Part shown: in pieces, positions 25,626 through 33,582 of the stretch | How the letters are laid out: each line of letters begins with the position of its first letter | Numbering within the stretch: position 1 is the first letter of the stretch | Assembly: GCA_910589125.1 (NCBI GenBank) | Contig: CAJURX010000011.1 | Location: forward strand, 10,844-74,843 | Direction of reading: 5' to 3' | Length of the DNA stretch: 64,000 nt | From: an uncultured Eggerthellaceae bacterium | GTDB taxonomy: Bacteria; Actinomycetota; Coriobacteriia; Coriobacteriales; Eggerthellaceae | Notes under the pieces: model-generated | What the model was told of the DNA's origin: nothing | Database searches by the model: none | The model's input: the letters and a program-made list of their open reading frames with translations, nothing else | Position numbers and translations under genes: made by a program

Positions 25626-26249
25626 GTGCGCGCAATGGAGCTTTCCCGTCAACTGAAGAGCAAGCGCGTGCAACGAGGCCTCTCTCAGGATGAGCTAGCA
25701 GAAGCCATCTACGTATCCCGTCAGACCATCTCCAACTGGGAAACGGGCAAGACCTATCCAGATGTGCAGAGCCTGCTGCTCTTGAGCGAAGCTCTTGAGA
25801 CCTCCATCGACGAGCTCATCCAAGGGGATGTTGTCGTCCTGCGCGCTGCCATGCGCGAGGATGCGCAGAAGATGAGGTGGCTGACCTGGGGAGCGATGGT
25901 GGCATCAGTGCTCGGCATCATGTTCTTCGCGGGGCTGACCGCTGCCTGGACGGATCCTTCGGGCATCGGTGCGCTCTCGAAGGGCGTCGTAGCCGGACTT
26001 GCGGTGTTCGTGCCCCTCTATGTGCTTGGGGCGGGGATGGCGTTCGCCGTCGAGCGCATCAAGAAGCGGCATGACCTTGTTACCTATCAGGAGATAGCCG
26101 CGTTCTCGCAGGGAGACATCGGAGCGCTCGTGCGCGATGCGGAGATACCCTCGCGCACGCATCCGGTCCTGAGCATGATGGCGAAGGTGCTGCTCGGCAT
26201 TGCAGCGGGCGCGGGCATCGGCATCCTCGCATACAAGCTGCTGGGGTGA
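25626..26249 (+). CDS. XRE-type HTH regulator with membrane domain
   Basis: A 207-residue protein. Residues 5-60 are a Cro/CI HTH (LKSKRVQRGLSQDELAEAIY, VSRQTISNWETGKTYPDVQS), followed by hydrophobic segments at about 85-107, 117-140 and 185-205. It is thus a membrane-tethered transcription factor of a kind common in Gram-positives. GTG 25626 is preferred because GAGAGGG lies seven bases upstream; ATG 25635 is possible. Probably one operon with the 53-residue membrane protein before it. Confidence 0.85.
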   Translation: MRAMELSRQLKSKRVQRGLSQDELAEAIYVSRQTISNWETGKTYPDVQSLLLLSEALETSIDELIQGDVVVLRAAMREDAQKMRWLTWGAMVASVLGIMFFAGLTAAWTDPSGIGALSKGVVAGLAVFVPLYVLGAGMAFAVERIKKRHDLVTYQEIAAFSQGDIGALVRDAEIPSRTHPVLSMMAKVLLGIAAGAGIGILAYKLLG

Positions 26250-26296
26250 ATGGGCGGCTCGCGCGAGGCGCGGGCGATGGCTGACGGTCCCAGATA

Positions 26297-26323
26297 ACGG
26301 GTGCAGACGAGCTGTGCCTCTAC
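26297..26323. repeat. Dispersed palindromic repeat, single copy
   Basis: ACGGGTGCAGACGAGCTGTG then CCTCTAC, nearly identical to the left arms at 7773 and 63786. It lies in the 184-base gap between the XRE gene and the thioredoxin-like gene. Confidence 0.6.
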
Positions 26324-26433
26324 GCCCCTACGGTCATCCTGGCATATGGCTTGCCTTGCGCAGGACGAAGGCCGCGCGATATCGTATCCTGTGGACCCTA
26401 CGACGTTCCCCGTTCACGTTGAGAGGTGGCACC

Positions 26434-26784
26434 ATGATCCACGAGATCACCGACGAGAGCTTCGATGCCGAGGTAGCCCAGAGCGAGGTGCCCTGCGTGC
26501 TGACGTTCTCGGCGGGCTGGTGCACCATGTGCGACGAGATGGCGCCCGCATTGGAAGCGCTCTCCGAGAGCTTGGGCAGCGCCATCAAGGTCTGCCGCAT
26601 CAACATCGACGAGCAGCGAGGGCTGCGCATCAAGTTCGCCGTGGCGGCCATCCCCTACATCGTGTATGTGGCAAACGGCACGAAGACGCCGCTCTTCGAT
26701 GGGCTGACCACAGCCGAGCGCCTTGAGGAACGCGTGCGCTTCATGCTCGATGGCGGGGAGGCACCCACCACGATGCCGCTCTGA
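26434..26784 (+). CDS. Thioredoxin-like protein with CTMC active site
   Basis: A 116-residue thioredoxin fold. Active site AGWCTMCDEMAPALE has Cys30 and Cys33 with the WCxxC spacing, and the cis-Pro is in VAAIPYIVYV. The dipeptide between the cysteines (Thr-Met) differs from the usual Gly-Pro, so its redox potential and partners may differ. ATG 26434 follows GAGAGGTGG. It is cytosolic, with no signal sequence. Monocistronic. Confidence 0.88.
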   Translation: MIHEITDESFDAEVAQSEVPCVLTFSAGWCTMCDEMAPALEALSESLGSAIKVCRINIDEQRGLRIKFAVAAIPYIVYVANGTKTPLFDGLTTAERLEERVRFMLDGGEAPTTMPL

Positions 26785-26939
26785 GCGGCCATGACCTTCC
26801 GGGCCTGAGAAGGAGCTGCACCACCCTCTGCCCTGATATATGACAGTAGCGTCACGCTCCTTCGCTCTCAGGGGGTCGCTAGGGTCGCTTGGTAGAATAC
26901 GTGATCGCACCGAGGTCAAGCGAGATGCGCGGAGGGGCC

Positions 26940-27650
26940 ATGGCTACGGTCTACTACGTCGAAGACGATGAGAACATCAGGGAGCTCACCCTCTATGCGC
27001 TCAGGCATTCCGACCTCGAGGCGCGTGGGTTCTCCAGCGTTGCTGGCTTCTTCGAGGCGTGCAGCGAACAACGCCCGGATATCATCCTGCTCGACATCAT
27101 GCTCCCCGACACCGATGGGCTGCAGATCCTCGACCGCATTCGCCATGATGAGGGCTTGCAGGACATCCCTGTCATGATGCTCACGGCGAAGGATACGGAG
27201 CTGGACATCGTGACCGCGCTGGATCGTGGCGCTGACGATCATCTGGCGAAGCCCTTCGGGATGATGGAGCTCGTCTCTCGGGTGAAAGCGCTCCTGCGTC
27301 GTGCACAGCGGCCTACGCTCGGGGAACAGCGCCCTTCGATCGCCCATGGCGACATCCTCGTCGATGAGGGGGCGCATCAGGCGAGCATCGGAGGCGTGCC
27401 GCTCGATCTGACGCTCAAGGAATTCGAGCTCTTGCGCGTGCTCATGCGCCACGCGGGGAATGTGCTCACGCGCGCTCAGCTCTTCGAAGCGGTGTGGGGC
27501 TCTGCGTTCCTGGGCACCACGCGCACCGTGGATGTTCACATGCAGACGCTGCGCCAGAAGATGGAGGCTGCGCAGCCTGGTGCGAGCGCCGCCATCCAGA
27601 CCGTTCGCGGCGTTGGCTATCGGTTCGGGGATGCGAGGTCGCACGCATGA
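26940..27650 (+). CDS. OmpR/PhoB-family response regulator
   Basis: A 236-residue regulator. The receiver domain has acidic pair EDD (8-10), phospho-acceptor Asp52 in DIILLDIMLPD, MLTAKD and the Lys of LAKPFG. The C-terminal winged helix reads LTLKEFELLRVLMRHAGNVL, VDVHMQTLRQKM and TVRGVGYRF. ATG 26940 has GGAGG four bases upstream. It overlaps the histidine kinase start by ATGA and is convergent, through the kinase, with a Na/Pi transporter, which hints at a phosphate-responsive pair. Confidence 0.93.
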   Translation: MATVYYVEDDENIRELTLYALRHSDLEARGFSSVAGFFEACSEQRPDIILLDIMLPDTDGLQILDRIRHDEGLQDIPVMMLTAKDTELDIVTALDRGADDHLAKPFGMMELVSRVKALLRRAQRPTLGEQRPSIAHGDILVDEGAHQASIGGVPLDLTLKEFELLRVLMRHAGNVLTRAQLFEAVWGSAFLGTTRTVDVHMQTLRQKMEAAQPGASAAIQTVRGVGYRFGDARSHA

Positions 27651-29089
27651 GGTCCGCTGCAGGGAACGTGGGCGGCACGCGCGCTCCCAGTCTTGCGCGC
27701 ACGGTGTTCCTTGCCGTGCTCGCCTTCGCCATCGCGTCGCTCGCCATCACAGCGGTCGCGCTGGTGAGCATCTCCTACCATGCTGAAGAGCAGCGGTCAG
27801 AACAGGCCCTCGTGGGTCAAGCGCGCCTCTGCGCACAAGCGCTCGAAGGCAGGTCGGAAGCGCAGCAGATAGAGCTCCTTTCCGAGCAGATATCCAGCAC
27901 GGTCCGCTTCACGCTCGTGAGGGCTGACGGCTCCGTTGCCTACGACTCCGCCGCTCCTAATGATGGCTTCGACGATCATCTGACCCGCCCCGAGGTGCTG
28001 GCTGCCAAGGATCAGGGCGAGAGCGTTGTCGTCCGCCGCTCGAGCACGCTGCATCAGGATACGCTGTACGTGGCCGAACGGCTCGATGAGGGTGCGTTCC
28101 TGCGCCTGAGCGAGGAGCGCATGTCCCTGGTTGCCTTCCTCGGCTCCATGGCGCTTCCCGTCTGCATCGCGCTCGGCTCAGCGGTCATCCTCGTGGTCCT
28201 GCTGTCCCGGCTGCTCACGCGACGCATCATGAAGCCGCTCGATCAGTTGGACCTGAGCGATCCTCTGGCGGGGGACGCCTATGAGGAGATGCGCCCGCTC
28301 CTCGCGCGCATGCAGGATCAGCAGCGGCAGCTGCGAAGCCAGAACGAGGAGCTCAAGCGTGCGGAGGATGCGCGCCGGGAGTTCTCATCGAACGTGTCGC
28401 ATGAGATGAAGACGCCGCTGCAGGTCATATCAGGCTACTCGGAGATGATCGGAAGCGGCATGGCTGCTCCCGAGGATGTGCCTGCGTTCGCGGGCAAGAT
28501 CAACGACGAGGCGCGGCGATTGCGCTCGCTCATCGATGATGTTCTGACGCTCTCTCGCCTTGACGAACCCTCTCTGAGCGATGGACCCACCACTCCCGTG
28601 GAGCTTCTCTCGGTGGTCGAGCGCATCCGTGACAGGCTTGCGCCGCTGGCTGAGGAGGCAGGCATCACGCTCACGGTCGCAGGGGAGCCTCTGGCGATCG
28701 AGGGGAACGAGCCGCTGCTCGAGCATGCGGTGGCGAATCTCATGGAGAATGCCCTGCGATACAACGAACCTGGTGGCACGGTGGATGTGTCGGTGCTGCC
28801 CACGGACGACGGATGCGCTCTCGTGCGCGTGGCGGATACCGGCATCGGGATCCCTGAGGAGGACCAGCCCAAGGTGTTCGAGCGCTTCTATCGCGCCGAC
28901 AAGAGCCGCTCCAAGGAGACCGGTGGCACGGGGCTTGGGCTTGCCATCGTCAAGCATGCTGCCCTGCGCCACGGTGGAGAGGTACAGCTCGAGAGCACGC
29001 TCGGCGAGGGGAGCTGCTTCACGCTGCGCATTCCGCGTCGAGCGTCGGAGCAGGATGCGGCGAACGCGGGGGCCGAGCAGGCAGGATAG
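27647..29089 (+). CDS. PhoR-like sensor histidine kinase
   Basis: A 480-residue kinase. TM1 is at about 19-42, an extracytoplasmic sensor of about 120 residues follows, and TM2 at about 163-187 (ALPVCIALGSAVILVVLLSR) leads to a HAMP-like linker. His252 lies in SNVSHEMKTPLQVISGYSEM. The N box is NLMENALRYNEPG and the G boxes are DTGIGIPEEDQPKVFERFY and GGTGLGLAIVKH. ATG 27647 overlaps the response regulator stop. Its last 71 bases overlap the 3' end of the convergent phosphate transporter gene. Confidence 0.93.
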   Translation: MRSAAGNVGGTRAPSLARTVFLAVLAFAIASLAITAVALVSISYHAEEQRSEQALVGQARLCAQALEGRSEAQQIELLSEQISSTVRFTLVRADGSVAYDSAAPNDGFDDHLTRPEVLAAKDQGESVVVRRSSTLHQDTLYVAERLDEGAFLRLSEERMSLVAFLGSMALPVCIALGSAVILVVLLSRLLTRRIMKPLDQLDLSDPLAGDAYEEMRPLLARMQDQQRQLRSQNEELKRAEDARREFSSNVSHEMKTPLQVISGYSEMIGSGMAAPEDVPAFAGKINDEARRLRSLIDDVLTLSRLDEPSLSDGPTTPVELLSVVERIRDRLAPLAEEAGITLTVAGEPLAIEGNEPLLEHAVANLMENALRYNEPGGTVDVSVLPTDDGCALVRVADTGIGIPEEDQPKVFERFYRADKSRSKETGGTGLGLAIVKHAALRHGGEVQLESTLGEGSCFTLRIPRRASEQDAANAGAEQAG

Positions 29090-30044
29090 CGGTCACGAGC
29101 TTCGCCATGAGCGGGACCAGCGGCAGCCAGATCAGCGTCATGATGAGGTTGAAGGCCGTGTGCGCGTTCGCTATCTGGCGAGCGATCACATCCACCTCGG
29201 CTCCTGTGGGCGGGATGGCTGCGATGAGCGCTGCAAAGGGGCCGATCAGCCCGATGAAGAGCAGGCAACCGGAGAGGTTGAAGATGCAGTGGGAGAGCGC
29301 CAGTCGCTTCGCGTCGCGCGACTGGCCGATGGAGGCCAAGAGCGCGGTGATGGTGGTGCCCAGGTTGTCGCCCAAGAGGATGGGGAGAGCGCCGTCAAGG
29401 CCGAGGATGCTGGCACCATCTGCCCCTGGTTGCGAGGCGAAGCTCTGCAGCACGGCGATGGTCGCGCTGGAGCTCTGGACCACCAGCGTCATGAGCGTTC
29501 CCACGAGCAATCCCAGCACGGGGACGTTAGCCACCTGAGCGATCAGGTCCGTGAAGAAGGGGCTCCCCGCGAGCGGCTTCATCACCGAGCCCATGGTCTC
29601 GATCCCTACGAACAGCATGCCGAATCCGAAGATGGCGCGTCCGCTCAGCTTGAGCTTCTCGCGCTTGGCGAGGGACATGATGGCGAAGCCCACCACCACG
29701 AAGGCGAGGATGAAGTCCGAGAGCTTGAAGGCGAGGATTTGCGCGGTGATGGTGGTGCCGATGTTGGCCCCCATGATGATGGGGATGGCTTGGGGGAGTC
29801 GCATGAGCCCAGCGCTCACGAAGCCGATGGTCATCACCGTCGTTGCGCTGGAGCTTTGGAGGACGGCGGTGGCAAGCGCACCTGCCAACACGCCGACCAC
29901 GGGATTCTTGGTGACGGCGGCGAGGATGGAGCGCATCCGCTCCCCCGCCGCTTCCTGGAGGCTGGAGCTCATGGTGCTCATCCCGAACAGGAAGATGGCC
30001 AAGCCTCCGAGAAGCCCCAGCCCTACGGTCACGATCCCTTCCAA
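29019..30044 (-). CDS. Na/Pi cotransporter (NptA family)
   Basis: A 341-residue membrane protein with the two inverted Na_Pi_cotrans repeats: QSSSATTVMTIGFVSAG with GANIGTTITAQ, then QSSSATIAVLQSF with LGDNLGTTITALLAS. It imports or exports phosphate with sodium. It lacks the C-terminal PhoU-like domain found in longer family members. The frame is open far upstream, but TTG 30044 follows AAGGGGA and begins exactly at the conserved first helix. Its end overlaps the kinase gene by 71 bases on the opposite strand. Confidence 0.85.
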   Translation of the reverse strand: MEGIVTVGLGLLGGLAIFLFGMSTMSSSLQEAAGERMRSILAAVTKNPVVGVLAGALATAVLQSSSATTVMTIGFVSAGLMRLPQAIPIIMGANIGTTITAQILAFKLSDFILAFVVVGFAIMSLAKREKLKLSGRAIFGFGMLFVGIETMGSVMKPLAGSPFFTDLIAQVANVPVLGLLVGTLMTLVVQSSSATIAVLQSFASQPGADGASILGLDGALPILLGDNLGTTITALLASIGQSRDAKRLALSHCIFNLSGCLLFIGLIGPFAALIAAIPPTGAEVDVIARQIANAHTAFNLIMTLIWLPLVPLMAKLVTAILPARPPRSPHPAPTLDAECAA

Positions 30045-30292
30045 TGCTGTCCCCTTCGCTCGTTGCCTCGTTTGCGGGCAGTGCGGTCCTTGCCGTGCAT
30101 GATGATAGGGAGCGGATATCTGGGCCTCGTCAGGCGTTGGTAAAGTCCGTGTAAAGCCTTGTGAAGCGGGGGCTTCGCAGGTCATGCTGAGGCATGGAGA
30201 GGTGGCGGAGCAGAGGTGTCCTCGTGCGGTGCGGGCGGAAAGCCCAAGACCGTGGCTTCCGGGCCGGGAGAGGGTCACAGGCTTTCGTCCTC

Positions 30293-30970
30293 ATGACACC
30301 TATACTGAGGAGGAAGGCTCCTCATTGCGAAAGGCCCCGATCGGTGCGAAAGCTCCTCCATACGAGCTGGTTCTGCGAAGCGTGCGCGTTGGCGACGTAC
30401 TTCGTGGCGCTCGTCATCCCCGGGCTCGTGCCCGAGGGCGTGCCTGTGGGCATCCTCGGATATGCGCTGTTCTTCCTGGCGACTGCGCTCTTCGAGGAAG
30501 GGGTGTTCTGCGGCATCATGCTGCGCCTCTTCGACCGGGCGTCCCTTGGTGGGCGCAGTTCCGACCGCGCACGGTTCGTGCGTGCTGCCCTTGTGACGGC
30601 TGTGCTCTTCGGGCTGGCTCATCTGCGCTTCGAGCCTGGCAGCCTTGGAGAGGACGCGATGCCCGCCATCGGCCTTGGCCTGGCGAAGGCGGTGCAGGCA
30701 GCAGCGTTCATGGTGTGCATGACGGCGCTCTATGCTCGGACAGGGAAGCTCGCGGTTCCCGTGGTCGCGCACTTCGCATTCGATCTTGCTTATTTCGCGG
30801 TGCCCTATGGGGCGACCGGAACGCTCCCGCCGTATCCCCTTGCGCTCTCGTTGGACGCACACCTCCTGTTCCTGATCGTCACGGCGTCCTGCTTCGTAGG
30901 AGCGGCTATCGCGTTGCTCAAGGTGGGTTTCTCAGGTACGCCGCGGTGGCGGCAGCGCGAAGCTGGATAG
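30293..30970 (+). CDS. CPBP-family intramembrane metalloprotease (CAAX-like)
   Basis: About 226 residues with several membrane spans and the three CPBP motifs: the Glu-Glu motif FEEGVFCGIMLR, the FxxxH motif LFGLAHLR, and the last motif VAHFAFDLAY. Members process or immunise against bacteriocin-like peptides; the substrate here is unknown. The start is uncertain. ATG 30293 is listed, GTG 30344 has AAAGG ten bases upstream, and the frame is open to ATG 30194. The unusual N-terminal residues before 30344 argue for a late start. Confidence 0.75.
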   Translation: MTPILRRKAPHCERPRSVRKLLHTSWFCEACALATYFVALVIPGLVPEGVPVGILGYALFFLATALFEEGVFCGIMLRLFDRASLGGRSSDRARFVRAALVTAVLFGLAHLRFEPGSLGEDAMPAIGLGLAKAVQAAAFMVCMTALYARTGKLAVPVVAHFAFDLAYFAVPYGATGTLPPYPLALSLDAHLLFLIVTASCFVGAAIALLKVGFSGTPRWRQREAG

Positions 30971-31014
30971 CTCTCACGCAGTGCGGTGCGTGCGGTTTGA
31001 TACCATGCTCCGCT

Positions 31015-32026
31015 ATGCCTTCTCGTGCACGACATATCCCGCCCTGGTTCTATAAGGCGCTCATGATCTTGGCCACCGCCATCTGGGGGCTGGGCACGGT
31101 CGTGGTGAAATCCACCGTGGATGACTTGACGCCATCATGGATCGTGGGCATCCGGTTCTTGGGGGCGGGCATCCTTCTGGGTGTGCTCATGGCGCCCAAG
31201 CTCGTGCGCCGCTTCGACGGCGGTCATGCAAAGGCAGGTGTGGCGCTTGGCATCCTGCTGTTCCTCTCGTATTGGACGAATACGCTCGGGCTCACTGATA
31301 CCACGGCATCCAACAGCGCGTTCCTGACCACCTTCTACGTGGTCATCATCCCTTTCCTTGGCTGGGCGATCACGAAGCGCCGACCGAGCCGATTCACCAT
31401 CATCGCGGCAGCGCTCTGCATGAGCGGGCTCGGGTTCGTGGCCTATGGGGGGAGCATCAGGCTTCAGCCTGCGGTTCGGGGACGTGGTCACGTTGGCATC
31501 GGCCTTCTTCCTGAGCTTGCATGTGCTGCTCACGGCGCAAGTGGCGAACGGGCGCTCCGTCACCGTGCTCACGGTCATCCAGTTCGTGGTCGCGGGTGTC
31601 ATCGGCATCACGCTCGGAGCCTTCGCGGAACCGATGCCGGACTTCGCATCGTTTCCCTCTGATACATGGCTCAGCCTGGCATACCTGGCGGTATTCGCCT
31701 CATGTGCGGCCTTGCTCCTCCAGAATCTAGGTGTGGCGCATACGGAACCTGCTCAAGCATCCCTCTTCCTCTCGTTGGAATCCGTGTTCGGGGTCCTGTT
31801 CGCTGTGCTGATGTTGGGTGAGATGCCTGCTGGTACGGCATATGTGGGCTTCGTGCTCATCTTCGCGGGCATCGTGTTCAGCGAATACGTTCCCTTGAAG
31901 GTGGAGAGCTGGCGCAGACGGAAGGGCGCTGCGGATCCAGCAGAGGCGTCGGACCCGATAGAGCCGCGCTCTGCGGCAGCGGAGGAGCTCTCTGAGATAG
32001 AGGAAGCCGACGCCTTCATGCGGTGA
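31015..32026 (+). pseudogene. EamA/DMT-family permease split by a frameshift
   Basis: Two frames each encode half of a ten-helix EamA permease. The first from ATG 31015 contains ILATAIWGLGTVVVKS and FLTTFYVVIIPFLGW and runs through LGFVAYGG. The second contains FGDVVTLASAFFLSLHVL and AQASLFLSLESVFGVLFAVL and ends at 32026. The frames join at a run of six G (31447-31452). With five G the reading would continue as AYGGASGFSLRFGD, the expected family sequence. It could be a true frameshift, a phase-variable tract or a base-call error. Tail residues after 300 are acidic. Confidence 0.8.
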
Positions 32027-32128
32027 TGGCGCGGCGCGCGATCCTTTTCAGAATATTATTCATCTCTGAAATAAAATCAGTATTTGCTAAAATATTTCAA
32101 AAATATGAAACATTTTGAAGGAATGGTC

Positions 32129-33370
32129 ATGGTCAACAGAGAGTCATATCTTGCAAGGATCAGACCCTTCTACGATGCACAGCTCGTCAAGGTGATCGTC
32201 GGGGTTCGGCGCTGTGGGAAGTCTGTCCTCTTGAAGCAGATACGAGATGATCTGTTGTCTGCCGGTGTCGGAGAGGATCAGGTGACGCTCATCAATTTCG
32301 AGCTCTTCGCCAACAAGCACCTTCGCGATGCAGATGCACTGCATGCTCATATCGCATCGAGGATGCAAGAGGGTGCGATGCAGTATGTGCTGCTCGATGA
32401 GGTCCAGCTCGTTGATGGCTTCGAAGATGTGGTGAATTCGCTGCAGGCAAGTGGATCTGCAAGCGTGTTCATGACGGGATCCAATTCAAAGCTCCTTGCG
32501 GGCGAGATGGCAACGCTGCTCAGTGGACGATACGTCTCATTCCAGGTCATGCCCTTCACATTCAATGAGTATCTGCAGTATCAAACGCAGAGAGGTGGGC
32601 AGCGAGGCGCTTCGCGTGAGCATGCAGCATCCCCAGAAGAGGAGCTGAGCGAATACCTTGCGTGGGGAGGCTTTCCCCTCGTATGCGAGCAGGATGACCC
32701 TGACTCGCGGGCGGTGGTGCTCGACGACCTCTATACCTCCATCGTGCTGCGGGACATCATGGACAGGAATGGCATAGCGAAGGGCGAGCCGTTGCAGAAC
32801 GTGCTCGATTTCCTGATCGCCAATTCATCGAATCTTGTGAACGGGAAGAAAGTGGCCGATACGCTCACCAGCAATGGCATGAAGATATCCATGGCAAAGA
32901 CCTACAGCTACCTCCAATGCATCGAGGATGCCTTCATCGTTTCGTTCGTGGAGCGATACGACATCGCTGGCAAGGCTGCATTGAAATACGAGAAGAAGGC
33001 GTTCGCTTGCGATCTGGGATTGTTCCACATGAAGAAGAATCGCAGCAAGAGAGAGCTTTCCCATGTCGTCGAGACTGTCGTGTTCAATGAGCTAATAGCT
33101 CGCGGCTGCAAAGTGTATGTGGGAAAGACCAGGAAAGGTGAGATCGACTTCGTTGTGATGCGTGGGGATGAGCGTTGCTACATCCAGGTTGCATATGTGA
33201 TGCAAGACGAAGAGACGATCGAGCGAGAGTTCGGAGCGTATCGGTATATCGATGATGCCTATCCGAAGTACGTCATCTCGATGGATCCGATCACGAGCAA
33301 CATCGATGGGGTGCAGCACCTCAAGCTGATCGACTTCCTCAGGGATGCTTCGCTCTTGCGCTTCGGGTAG
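32129..33370 (+). CDS. AAA ATPase with DUF4143
   Basis: A 413-residue protein. The N-terminal P-loop domain has VIVGVRRCGKSVLLKQI (Walker A near residues 25-32), MQYVLLDEVQLVDG (Walker B), and SVFMTGSNSKLLAGE as sensor. Then come FTFNEYLQY and a C-terminal DUF4143 nuclease-like domain (FACDLGLFHMKKN, VETVVFNELIARG, GEIDFVV). ATG 32129 follows GAAGGA by six bases. Its base composition is noticeably less GC-rich than its neighbours, with an AT-rich leader at 32041-32128, suggesting transfer. The biological role of this abundant family is unknown. Confidence 0.85.
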   Translation: MVNRESYLARIRPFYDAQLVKVIVGVRRCGKSVLLKQIRDDLLSAGVGEDQVTLINFELFANKHLRDADALHAHIASRMQEGAMQYVLLDEVQLVDGFEDVVNSLQASGSASVFMTGSNSKLLAGEMATLLSGRYVSFQVMPFTFNEYLQYQTQRGGQRGASREHAASPEEELSEYLAWGGFPLVCEQDDPDSRAVVLDDLYTSIVLRDIMDRNGIAKGEPLQNVLDFLIANSSNLVNGKKVADTLTSNGMKISMAKTYSYLQCIEDAFIVSFVERYDIAGKAALKYEKKAFACDLGLFHMKKNRSKRELSHVVETVVFNELIARGCKVYVGKTRKGEIDFVVMRGDERCYIQVAYVMQDEETIEREFGAYRYIDDAYPKYVISMDPITSNIDGVQHLKLIDFLRDASLLRFG

Positions 33371-33582
33371 CCCTTCGCATCGGCAGGTTCTCATCACAGC
33401 ACTCGATCCGTCCCTCCTCATGCCCTTTGACGGGGCGACTGTGACAAACACCTGACTTCCTCCCTCTATTCCGGCATTTCTGACAGCGGATGCGCTCCGC
33501 TCTCCCTCGTACGCTCTTTCCCATGCTCATGCATCGGAGCGGATCGGCCTGTCATGGGCCCATTGCCAGCATTGGAGGGAAT

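Noticed and set aside
28581..30143. 520-codon plus-strand frame crossing the kinase and transporter genes
   Set aside because: Its product is low-complexity His/Asp/Glu/Arg sequence and it overlaps two recognisable genes in wrong frames.
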